This document shows positions 1 to 5,422 of a DNA stretch of 6,813 bases, piece after piece. This DNA comes from Modestobacter sp. (GTDB lineage: Bacteria > Actinomycetota > Actinomycetes > Mycobacteriales > Geodermatophilaceae): contig JAOPVN010000058.1 in assembly GCA_025966175.1 (NCBI GenBank), positions 1 through 6,813 on the forward strand, read 5' to 3'. A model generated the notes under the pieces. The model had not been told where the DNA came from. It worked only from the letters and a program-made list of their open reading frames with translations, and ran no database searches. Made by a program: the position numbers and the translations under genes. Each line of letters begins with the position of its first letter. The first letter of the stretch is position 1.

Positions 1-980
1 GTGCGCTGGGCGTGCTCCAACGCGGCGAACCGGGCCTCGGCGTGCGGCGGCAGCACCCGGCGCTCCCGGAGGACCCACGGCAGACCGCGCACCGCGGCGA
101 GCAGCCCGCGAGCGGTCACCCGGTCCCGCGGCACGGTGCGCAGCAGATGCAGGGTGCGGCGCAGGGCGGGCTTCAGGGGCCGGCGCAGCCACGTCGTCCA
201 GAGCGTGTTGCGGATGCCGTCCTGGCGGCGCTTGTGCGGATCGCGGGCGGTGCTCGCCTGGTGGTGGACGGTCAGGCCCGGCAGGTAGCAGAGCTCCCAG
301 CCGGCCGCGGCGAGGTCGCCGGCCATCAGTTCCTCCTCACCGCCCAGCCACAGTCGCTCGCTGAACCCGCCGACCGCGTCGAACGCGTCGCGCCGCAGCA
401 CGCTGGCCCCGGCCAGGAAGCTGCCCAGCGCCGGCCCGGGCAGCCAGTCGGCGCCGACGACGGGGGAGTCCCGCAGCTCGGCGACTATCGGGTCCTCGAC
501 CCCGCCGGGCTCGACCAAAATCCGGGCGGTGAGCACGGCCAGCCGCGGGTGCGCGTCCAGGGTGTCGGCGGCGGTGCGCAAGGACCCGGGGTCCCACCAG
601 GTGTCGTCGTCGCAGAAGGCGACGTAGGGGGTGTCGAGCCGGGCGACGCCGAGGTTGCGGCCGACCGCACCGAGGTTGTCCGGGCTCGCGATCAGCTCCA
701 CCCAGGGGTGCTGGGCGCGGACGGCGTCCGCGGTGCCGTCGGACGAGCCGTTGTCGACGACGACGACGTGCGGCTGCTCGGGCAGTTGCCGCAGCCGGGA
801 GAGCGCGAGCAGCAGCTCCTCGCGGCGCTGGTGGGTGATGACGACGACGGCGACCCGCGGGTCGGGGCCGGTGGTGACCGGTTCGGCGAGCTCGCTGCTC
901 ACGGCGGCCGCCTCGTTGGCGCTCGTCGTCCCCGTGCCCCGAGGTGCGCTGCCTCCGCGTGGCCTCGCGAGCTCGGTCAC
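1..980 (-). CDS. Family 2 (GT-A) glycosyltransferase, C-terminus beyond left edge
   Basis: Probably transfers a sugar from a nucleotide-sugar donor to an extracellular glycan or lipid-linked acceptor in the cytoplasm; donor and acceptor are unknown. The visible 326 residues begin with an Ala/Ser/Thr-rich leader of about 40 residues, then a GT-A fold: first beta strand VAVVVITHQRR (43-53), VVVVDNGSSDGT (72-83), PDNLGAVGRN (100-109), the metal-binding acidic triad in AFCDDDTWW (DDD 124-126), AVGGF (202-206), GGEEE (213-217, position of the catalytic base region) and a downstream HH pair (239-240). The chosen GTG at 980 overlaps the stop of the preceding GT2 gene by 4 nt (GTGA) and has GGGAG at 989-993, 8 nt upstream. 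A second in-frame GTG at 902 (GAGG upstream) would remove most of the leader, so the start is not certain. The frame stays open to base 1. It is clearly paralogous to the gene before it. No membrane segment is evident in the visible part. Confidence 0.9.
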   Translation of the reverse strand, partial: MTELARPRGGSAPRGTGTTSANEAAAVSSELAEPVTTGPDPRVAVVVITHQRREELLLALSRLRQLPEQPHVVVVDNGSSDGTADAVRAQHPWVELIASPDNLGAVGRNLGVARLDTPYVAFCDDDTWWDPGSLRTAADTLDAHPRLAVLTARILVEPGGVEDPIVAELRDSPVVGADWLPGPALGSFLAGASVLRRDAFDAVGGFSERLWLGGEEELMAGDLAAAGWELCYLPGLTVHHQASTARDPHKRRQDGIRNTLWTTWLRRPLKPALRRTLHLLRTVPRDRVTARGLLAAVRGLPWVLRERRVLPPHAEARFAALEHAQR

Positions 981-1834
981 GATGCCAGCTCCCGGACGCC
1001 GGCCATCACGTCCCGGGGCAGCACCCGCCGGGAACGCAGAGCCGCGGGCACACGGGGGAGCGCGCCGGCCAGTCCGCGCCAGCCGGGACGCCCCGCGCGG
1101 ACCGCCCGGCGCAGCTGGCCCGCGACGTCCGGCAGCGGGTAGCGCATCAGTGCGGTGAGCAGCCGGCTGCGCCAGATGCCGGACTGCCGGGCCGTCGCCG
1201 CCTCCCGGTGGGTCGAGGGGTGGTGGTGCACGGTGACGTCATCGACGTAGGCCAGCCCCCAGCCGGCGGCGGCGAGGTCCAGGGCGACCCGCTCCTCCTC
1301 ACCGGGGAAGCGGACCACCGGATCGAAACCGCCGACGGCGGTGAAGGCCTCGGTCCGCACCATGGCGGCGCAGGCGACGAAGCCCAGCAGGGACGGGCCC
1401 GGCAGGTCCGGCTCGGTGCCCAGGGGGCTGGCGGCCATCTCCGTGCAGACCGGGTCGAGCTCTTCCTCGGTGCCGACCAGGATCCGCGCGGCGAGCAGCC
1501 CGAGCCGGGGATGGGCGCGCATCACCTCGACCGCGCGGGCCAGGTCGCCCGGCGCCCACCAGGAGTCGTCGTCGGTGAAGGCCACGAACGGGGTGCCCGC
1601 GCGGGCGGCGCCGAGGGTCCGGGCCACGGCACCGGCGTTGCGGTCCAGCGGGACGACGGTGACGGCGGGGTGCGCAGCCCGGACCGCCTCTACCGTGCCG
1701 TCGGTGGAGGCGTTGTCGACGAGGACGACGGGAGCCTCGTGCCGCGGCAGGCTGGCGAGGAGGTCGGCGCGGCGGTTGCGGCTGGCGACCACGCAGGTCA
1801 CCGCGGGGCGCGGTGGGTGGAGCTTTGTGATCAC
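977..1834 (-). CDS. Family 2 (GT-A) glycosyltransferase
   Basis: A compact 285-residue GT-A glycosyltransferase, predicted cytoplasmic and without membrane segments. Visible motifs are the first strand AVTCVVASRNRR (11-22), VVLVDNASTDGT (36-47), DRNAGAVART (64-73), the acidic triad in AFTDDDSWW (DDD 88-90), AVGGF (166-170), PGEEE (177-181) and HHH (203-205). These give the nucleotide-sugar/metal site and the acceptor-side acidic motif, but not the sugar. The GTG start at 1834 puts the first strand about ten residues in, as is usual for the family. Longer in-frame openings upstream run into the preceding gene and lack homology-like sequence. It lies 29 nt after the repeat-protein gene and overlaps the next GT2 by 4 nt, suggesting translational coupling of the pair. 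CAGGGT ends 6 nt before the start (see the separate regulatory entry). It shares many blocks with the neighbouring GT2 (HPRL..L.ARILV, DLAAAGW, RRVLP), consistent with tandem duplication. Confidence 0.9.
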   Translation of the reverse strand: MITKLHPPRPAVTCVVASRNRRADLLASLPRHEAPVVLVDNASTDGTVEAVRAAHPAVTVVPLDRNAGAVARTLGAARAGTPFVAFTDDDSWWAPGDLARAVEVMRAHPRLGLLAARILVGTEEELDPVCTEMAASPLGTEPDLPGPSLLGFVACAAMVRTEAFTAVGGFDPVVRFPGEEERVALDLAAAGWGLAYVDDVTVHHHPSTHREAATARQSGIWRSRLLTALMRYPLPDVAGQLRRAVRAGRPGWRGLAGALPRVPAALRSRRVLPRDVMAGVRELAS

Positions 1835-1840
1835 CGTGGA

Positions 1841-1867
1841 ACCCTGCCCGATCTGCGGCCCGGTCAA
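1841..1867 (-). promoter_or_regulatory. Possible internal promoter before the GT2 pair
   Basis: Reading leftward, TTGACC (1867-1862, five of six matches to the -35 consensus TTGACA) overlaps the stop codon of the repeat-protein gene. It is followed after 15 nt by CAGGGT (1846-1841), which ends 6 nt before the GTG at 1834. The 15-nt spacer is shorter than the usual 16-19 and CAGGGT is a weak match to TANNNT. AGGG could alternatively serve as a ribosome site 7 nt from the start. If it is a promoter, it would transcribe the two GT2 genes separately from the upstream operon. Confidence 0.35.
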
Positions 1868-2967
1868 CCCCGCCCCGGCGGACCGCCTGCCGTGGTGTCG
1901 GGCACCGGCTGTGCTGCGCGGGGCGCGGCCGGACGGTCCAGCGCCGTGGGGTCGGCGAAGAGGGTCGCGGCCGGGCCGGTGCCGGCGATCGCGTCGACGG
2001 CGAGCACCACCGCGGCCGCGGTCCAGGTGGTGCGCTCCACCGGCCAGCGGGCGTCGTCGGCGTAGACCAGGCCGGTCCAGTAGGAGCCGTCCTCGGCGCG
2101 CAGGTGCTGCATCGCCGCGAGTTGCTCGATCGCGTCGTCGACCCGGCCGGCGGCGGTGAGGGCCAGGGCCAGCTCGCACGTCTCGGCGCCGGTGACCCAC
2201 GGCCGGTCGGCGACGCAGCGCACGCCGAGCCCGGGGACGACGAAGGTGTCCCACCCGGCGGCCAGCCGGGCGTCGGCGGCGGCACCGGTGACCGCGCCGC
2301 CGAGCACCGGGTAGTACCAGTCCATCGAGTAGCGGGAGCGGTCGGCGAAGGCGCCGGGCCGATCGCGCAGCGCGTCGCCCAGGTCGGCAGCGGCGAGGTC
2401 CCAGTCGGGCTGCTCCTCACCGACCAGCCCGGCCAGCGCGATGCCGGCGCGCAGTGCCTGGTGCAGGCTGGCGTTCCCGGTGAGCAGCGCGGTGTCGTCG
2501 GGGGTGCCGTCCGGGCGCAGCGCCCAGCTGATCGCACCGGTGGGCAGTTGCATCGCCGTCACCAGGTCGAGCCCGCGGCGCACCGTGGGCCAGAGCCGGT
2601 CGACCAGTGCGGCGTCGTCGGTGCAGAGCCAGGAGTGCCAGACGCCGACGGCGAGGTACCCGGCGTGGTTGCTCTCCACGGCGGGCGCGACGACGGCGCC
2701 GTCCCGGTACTCGGTGGCCCAGGAGCCGTCGGGGCGCTGGCGCCCGGCCAGCCAGTCGTAGGCGGCGCGGGCCCGGTCGTGCTCCCCGCCGACGTCGAGG
2801 GCCATCGCCGCCTCCACCGAGTCCCAGGGGTCCAGCTGCCCGCCGCGGAACCACGGGAGTGCACCGTCCGGGGCCTGCTCGGCGGCGATCGCGGCGACGG
2901 TCTGCCGCAGCTGTTCGGCGCTGAGCACGCCGGGCACCTCGGGGAGGGCCGGGGGACCGTCAGGCAC
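1864..2967 (-). CDS. Prenyltransferase/squalene-oxidase-repeat-like alpha-barrel protein
   Basis: A 367-residue soluble protein with helical repeats, of the type automatic pipelines often label 'prenyltransferase'. Visible repeat-like elements are AAEQAPDGALPWF (28-40), GRQRPDGSWATEY (75-87; the PDGSW resembles a QW/PFTB repeat), LPTGAISWALRPDG (141-154) and HLRAEDGSYWTGLVY (288-302), each near a predicted helix. Similar alternation occurs in six-hairpin (alpha/alpha)6 glycosidases, and the Trp/Asp/Glu-rich segments (YSMDWYYPVLGGAV 213-226, DRPWVTGAETCE 254-265, WPVERTTWTAAAVV 308-321) would suit a carbohydrate-binding cleft. I find no DXDD (class II terpene cyclase) or DDXXD motif, so isoprenoid chemistry is doubtful. 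Its setting among glycosyltransferases favours a glycan-related role; this is inference. The last ~30 residues are Pro/Ala/Gly-rich and probably disordered. The GTG at 2967 overlaps the methyltransferase stop by 8 nt without a clear ribosome site; GTG 2928 (residue 14) has GAGGTG 6 nt upstream and may be the real start. Confidence 0.8.
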   Translation of the reverse strand: MPDGPPALPEVPGVLSAEQLRQTVAAIAAEQAPDGALPWFRGGQLDPWDSVEAAMALDVGGEHDRARAAYDWLAGRQRPDGSWATEYRDGAVVAPAVESNHAGYLAVGVWHSWLCTDDAALVDRLWPTVRRGLDLVTAMQLPTGAISWALRPDGTPDDTALLTGNASLHQALRAGIALAGLVGEEQPDWDLAAADLGDALRDRPGAFADRSRYSMDWYYPVLGGAVTGAAADARLAAGWDTFVVPGLGVRCVADRPWVTGAETCELALALTAAGRVDDAIEQLAAMQHLRAEDGSYWTGLVYADDARWPVERTTWTAAAVVLAVDAIAGTGPAATLFADPTALDRPAAPRAAQPVPDTTAGGPPGRG

Positions 2968-3715
2968 GCGCGGCGGTCTCGGCGTCCGGTTCCGCTCCGA
3001 CGGGGAGCGGGGGCTTGCCGGCGTAGATGACGAAGCTCTTGCCCAGGACCGGGTCCAGCAGCCGCTCGGCGGTCCGGGTCAGCCACGGCCGGCGCATCAG
3101 GTCCCACACGAGCATGCGGTGGTAGGCCCGCACGAGCGCGGTGTCCCGGTCGACCCCGACGGCGCACTTGAGCCACCAGAAGGGCGCGTGCAGGGCGTGC
3201 GCGTGGCGGGTGTCGGTGGGCTGCAGTCCGACGGCGGCCAGGCGCTCCCACAACTGGTCGCCGCGGTAGATGCGGATGTGGCCGCCTTCGTTGGAGTGAT
3301 AGGCGTCCGACAGGGCCCAGCAGATCCGCTCCGGGCCGTACCGGGGGACGGTCACCGCCACCCGACCGCCCGGCTTGAGCACCCGGGCGATCTCGGCGAT
3401 CGCCGCGCGGTCGTCGGGGATGTGCTCGAGCACTTCCGAGGCGATCACCCGGTCGACGCTGGCGTCGGGCACCGGCAGTGCGCGCAGGTCCCCGCGGGCC
3501 ACTCCGGCGGACGCCCCTGCCGGTGCCTCCCCGGCAGCGGCGATGGCGGCGAGCCACTCGGCGGTCGTGGCGACCTCGTGCTGACCCCAGTCGACGGCGA
3601 GCACCGAGGCTCCGCGCCGGTAGGCCTCGAAGGAGTGCCGGCCCTCGCCGCAGCCCAGATCGAGCACCCGCATGCCCGGTCGGACGTCCAGCAGGTCGTA
3701 GTCGACCGTCAGCAC
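2960..3715 (-). CDS. Class I SAM-dependent methyltransferase
   Basis: Predicted to transfer a methyl group from S-adenosylmethionine to an unknown acceptor, plausibly a sugar or lipid-linked glycan given the neighbours. Of 251 residues, the N-terminal two thirds form a Rossmann-type domain: motif I VLDLGCGEGRH (17-27), the acidic residue after strand 2 in VLAVDW (D42, ribose-binding position), GDLRALPVPDASVDRVIAS (75-93) and SEVLEHIPD (93-101), then LKPGGRVAVTVP (113-124). This is the Methyltransf_11/UbiE-like arrangement. The C-terminal part (about 125-251) has an aromatic-rich stretch around HAPFWWLKC and probably forms the acceptor cap. The GTG at 3715 is chosen because GGGGAG (3722-3727) lies 6 nt upstream and the product then begins MLTVDYD just before motif I, the usual beginning of this methyltransferase group. 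The frame stays open far upstream, but that is antisense to or overlapping other genes. The start overlaps the glycosyltransferase stop by 7 nt, and the 3' end overlaps the next gene by 8 nt. Confidence 0.92.
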   Translation of the reverse strand: MLTVDYDLLDVRPGMRVLDLGCGEGRHSFEAYRRGASVLAVDWGQHEVATTAEWLAAIAAAGEAPAGASAGVARGDLRALPVPDASVDRVIASEVLEHIPDDRAAIAEIARVLKPGGRVAVTVPRYGPERICWALSDAYHSNEGGHIRIYRGDQLWERLAAVGLQPTDTRHAHALHAPFWWLKCAVGVDRDTALVRAYHRMLVWDLMRRPWLTRTAERLLDPVLGKSFVIYAGKPPLPVGAEPDAETAARA

Positions 3716-5016
3716 GCGCCGCTCCCCGTCGTCCCGCTGGTCGACCCCGTCGTCCCCGTCGTTCGGCCGGCCACCGTCCGACGGTCCAGGACCTCCGCGT
3801 ACCACTCGGCGGTGCGCTCGGCGGTGCGCCGCCAGGTGTAGGCGGCCAGCACCCGGGCCCGGCCCGCGCGCCCCAGCTGGTCGCGCAGCGAGGGGTGGTC
3901 CAGGACCAGCTGCAGCGCCGCGGCCAGCCGATCGACGTCGCCGGCGGGCACCTGGACCCCCGCGTGCGAACCGACCACCTCGGGTAGTGCGCCGGCGTCG
4001 GTGGTGACCAGCGGCGTGCCGCAGGCCATCGCCTCGACCGCGGGCAGGGAGAAGCCCTCGTAGAGCGACGGGATGGCGACGACCGTGGCGGTCTGCAGCA
4101 AGCGCACGAGCTCGGCCTGCGGAACCGGTCCGGTGAAGCGGACCGCGTCGCCCAGCGCCAGCCGCTCCAGGGCCGTGTGCGCGAGGCCGCCGGGGCGGGC
4201 GGTGCCGACGACGGTCAGCCGCACGTCCCGCTCGGTGCGCAGCTTGGCGACCGCCTCCAGCAGGTGCACCAGGCCCTTGATCGGGACGTCGGCGCTGGTG
4301 GTGACCACGATGGTCGCCGGCTCGCGGGCGCCGGGATCGGCAGGTGGCCGGAAGACGTCCGGGTCGATCCCCACCGGGATGACCTCGACGCCGGCGGCGG
4401 GCACCCCCATGTGCCGGGCGATGTCCCGGCGGGAGCTCTCCGAGACGGTGGTGATGCCGTCGAGTCGCTGTGCCACGCGAGCCTGCATCGCCGTGAAGGC
4501 GTACCAGCGGTGCAGCGTGATCCGTCGCCGCAGCCCCGTCGCCGCGGCGAGGTCCAGGTCGCGGTCGATCGCCACCGGGTGGTGGACCGTCGCCACGGTG
4601 GGCAGCCCACGGCGGCGCAGCTGCAGCAGGCCGTAGCCGAGGGACTGGTTGTCGTGCAGCAGGTCGAAGTCCCCGGTGCGCCGACCCAGCACCCGGGCCG
4701 CCCGCAGGGTGAAGGTGAGCGGCTCCGGGAACCCGGCGGTGCACATGGTCGCCCACTCCGCGGCGTCGACCAGGCTCCGGAACTCGCTGAGGCGCGGGGT
4801 CCGGAAGGGGTCGGGCTCTCGGTAGAGGTCCAGGCTGGGGACCCGGGTCAGCGGGACGCCCTCGTCCAGCTCGGGATAGGGCTGGCCGCTGAGGACCTCG
4901 ACCCGGTGCCCCAGTTCGCGCAGCTCGCGGGACAGCGCGCGGACGTAGACGCCCTGGCCGCCGCTGTGCGGCTTGCTCCGGTAGGACAGCAGTGCCACGC
5001 GCAGCGACCGTCCCAT
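3709..5016 (-). CDS. Family 4 (GT-B) glycosyltransferase, first gene of the operon
   Basis: A retaining GT-B glycosyltransferase of 435 residues, probably at the cytosolic membrane face, making an early linkage of a glycoconjugate; donor and acceptor are unknown. The N-terminal acceptor domain starts with LRVALLSYRSKPHSGGQGVYV (5-25; the Gly-rich SGGQG loop is typical of the family) and includes TVHHPVAIDRD. The C-terminal donor domain includes the linker VIPVGIDPDVF, then TIVVTTSADVPIKGL (in the position of the usual R/K-containing donor loop), the nucleotide-sugar EX7E motif in SLYEGFSLPAVEA (E320 and E328), and GTPLVTTDAGALPEVV. The final 18 residues (418-435) are a Thr/Gly/Ser low-complexity tail. 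ATG 5016 is chosen because it leaves a short lead into strand 1; TAGAGT ends 6 nt upstream with no Shine-Dalgarno site, suggesting a leaderless mRNA. The stop overlaps the methyltransferase start by 7 nt. Confidence 0.93.
   Translation of the reverse strand: MGRSLRVALLSYRSKPHSGGQGVYVRALSRELRELGHRVEVLSGQPYPELDEGVPLTRVPSLDLYREPDPFRTPRLSEFRSLVDAAEWATMCTAGFPEPLTFTLRAARVLGRRTGDFDLLHDNQSLGYGLLQLRRRGLPTVATVHHPVAIDRDLDLAAATGLRRRITLHRWYAFTAMQARVAQRLDGITTVSESSRRDIARHMGVPAAGVEVIPVGIDPDVFRPPADPGAREPATIVVTTSADVPIKGLVHLLEAVAKLRTERDVRLTVVGTARPGGLAHTALERLALGDAVRFTGPVPQAELVRLLQTATVVAIPSLYEGFSLPAVEAMACGTPLVTTDAGALPEVVGSHAGVQVPAGDVDRLAAALQLVLDHPSLRDQLGRAGRARVLAAYTWRRTAERTAEWYAEVLDRRTVAGRTTGTTGSTSGTTGSGAC
3724..3762. 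repeat. Short imperfect GC repeat in the glycosyltransferase 3' end
   Basis: The 12-mer CCCCGTCGTCCC occurs at 3724-3735 and again at 3745-3756, 21 bp apart, with a third partial copy (CCCCGTCGT) at 3754-3762. On the coding strand it gives the Thr-Thr-Gly repeats at the end of the family 4 glycosyltransferase. The copy nearest the gene end also supplies the GGGGAG ribosome site of the overlapping methyltransferase. It is probably a slippage-prone low-complexity tract rather than a protein domain. Confidence 0.6.
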
Positions 5017-5022
5017 GCCCGG

Positions 5023-5028
5023 ACTCTA
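5023..5028 (-). promoter_or_regulatory. -10 element of the glycosyltransferase operon, leaderless start
   Basis: TAGAGT (read leftward from 5028) matches the actinobacterial -10 consensus TANNNT and is separated from the ATG at 5016 by exactly six bases. This puts the expected transcription start at or next to the A of the ATG. There is no GGAGG-like site upstream of the ATG. No convincing -35 hexamer is seen 16-19 nt upstream; that position is occupied by a palindrome. Confidence 0.6.
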
Positions 5029-5032
5029 ACCA

Positions 5033-5063
5033 GCGGGCCCGCCGTCGCCGGTGCCCGCACCGG
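5033..5063. promoter_or_regulatory. Two palindromes in the divergent intergenic region
   Basis: GCGGGCCCGC at 5033-5042 is a perfect 10-bp palindrome. CCGGTG-cccg-CACCGG at 5048-5063 is a perfect 6-bp inverted repeat with a 4-base spacer. Both lie in the 64 bp between the divergent glycosyltransferase operon and the Dabb gene. The second covers the -35 region expected for either direction, which is the geometry of a shared operator. GC-rich palindromes also arise by chance in this kind of genome, so this is only a candidate. Confidence 0.3.
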
Positions 5064-5068
5064 GCTGG

Positions 5069-5074
5069 CAGGGT
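5069..5074 (+). promoter_or_regulatory. -10-like CAGGGT before the Dabb gene
   Basis: CAGGGT ends six bases before the ATG at 5081, the same placement as TAGGGT before the lipoprotein gene. It differs from the TANNNT consensus only in the first base. It may be a leaderless -10 element, or its AGGG may act as a weak ribosome site with 7-nt spacing. No -35 match is evident. Confidence 0.35.
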
Positions 5075-5080
5075 GCAGGC

Positions 5081-5374
5081 ATGCTGCGTCACGTCGTGCT
5101 CTTCACCTGGACCGAGGACACCGACCCGGACACCCGGGCGACCACGCTCGCGGCCCTGCGACGACTGCCGGAGGAGGTCGGCGGGATGACCTCGTTCGCC
5201 GTCGGACCCGACGCCGGCCTCGTCGACGGCAACGCGCACGCCGCTCTGGTCGCCGACTTCCCCGACGCCGAGGCGTTCCGCTCCTACGCCACCGACCCGC
5301 GACACCTGGCTGTCATCGCCGAGCACGTGAAGCCTCATCTGGCTGCTCGGTCGGCCGTCCAGTACGAGGTCTGA
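5081..5374 (+). CDS. Dabb-family (stress-responsive alpha/beta-barrel) protein
   Basis: A 97-residue single-domain protein of the Dabb family, a dimeric ferredoxin-like alpha+beta barrel. Family members range from plant stress-induced proteins to small cyclases and accessory proteins, so no specific reaction can be assigned. Family features are the opening MLRHVVLFTW (strand 1), a helix at about 16-33 ending in LPEEVGGM, the second strand FAVGPDAG (39-46), NAHAALVADFPDAEAFRSYATDPRH (51-75, the most characteristic block: strand, helix, then the P-x-H turn) and the closing VQYEV strand (93-97). The length is typical for a complete domain. ATG 5081 is preferred over an upstream GTG at 5051, because the family begins M-[LIV]-R-H-[VI]-V. 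It starts divergently, 64 bp from the glycosyltransferase operon, and is followed 48 bp later by the lipoprotein gene on the same strand. There is no sign that it belongs to the glycan pathway. Confidence 0.9.
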   Translation: MLRHVVLFTWTEDTDPDTRATTLAALRRLPEEVGGMTSFAVGPDAGLVDGNAHAALVADFPDAEAFRSYATDPRHLAVIAEHVKPHLAARSAVQYEV

Positions 5375-5385
5375 ACGGTCCTCCG

Positions 5386-5416
5386 TTGGCATCCGGCACC
5401 CAGACGGCTCTAGGGT
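5386..5416 (+). promoter_or_regulatory. Promoter of the lipoprotein gene (leaderless)
   Basis: TTGGCA at 5386-5391 (five of six matches to TTGACA) and TAGGGT at 5411-5416 (matches TANNNT) are separated by 19 bp. TAGGGT ends six bases before the ATG at 5423, so transcription should start at the start codon itself. This is the most complete promoter in the window. Confidence 0.6.
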
Positions 5417-5422
5417 CCGGTC

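Noticed and set aside
12..1142. A plus-strand open frame of 376 codons
   Set aside because: It is antisense to two clear GT2 genes and has a repetitive Gly/Ala/Arg/Val composition with no recognisable motif.
2104..3030. A plus-strand open frame of 308 codons
   Set aside because: It is antisense to the repeat-protein gene, with no domain-like sequence and a composition set by codon bias on the other strand.
5374..5387. Inverted repeat AACGG-tcct-CCGTT just after the Dabb stop codon
   Set aside because: A 5-bp stem is too weak for a terminator, and it overlaps the TTGGCA -35 element of the lipoprotein gene, so chance is likely.
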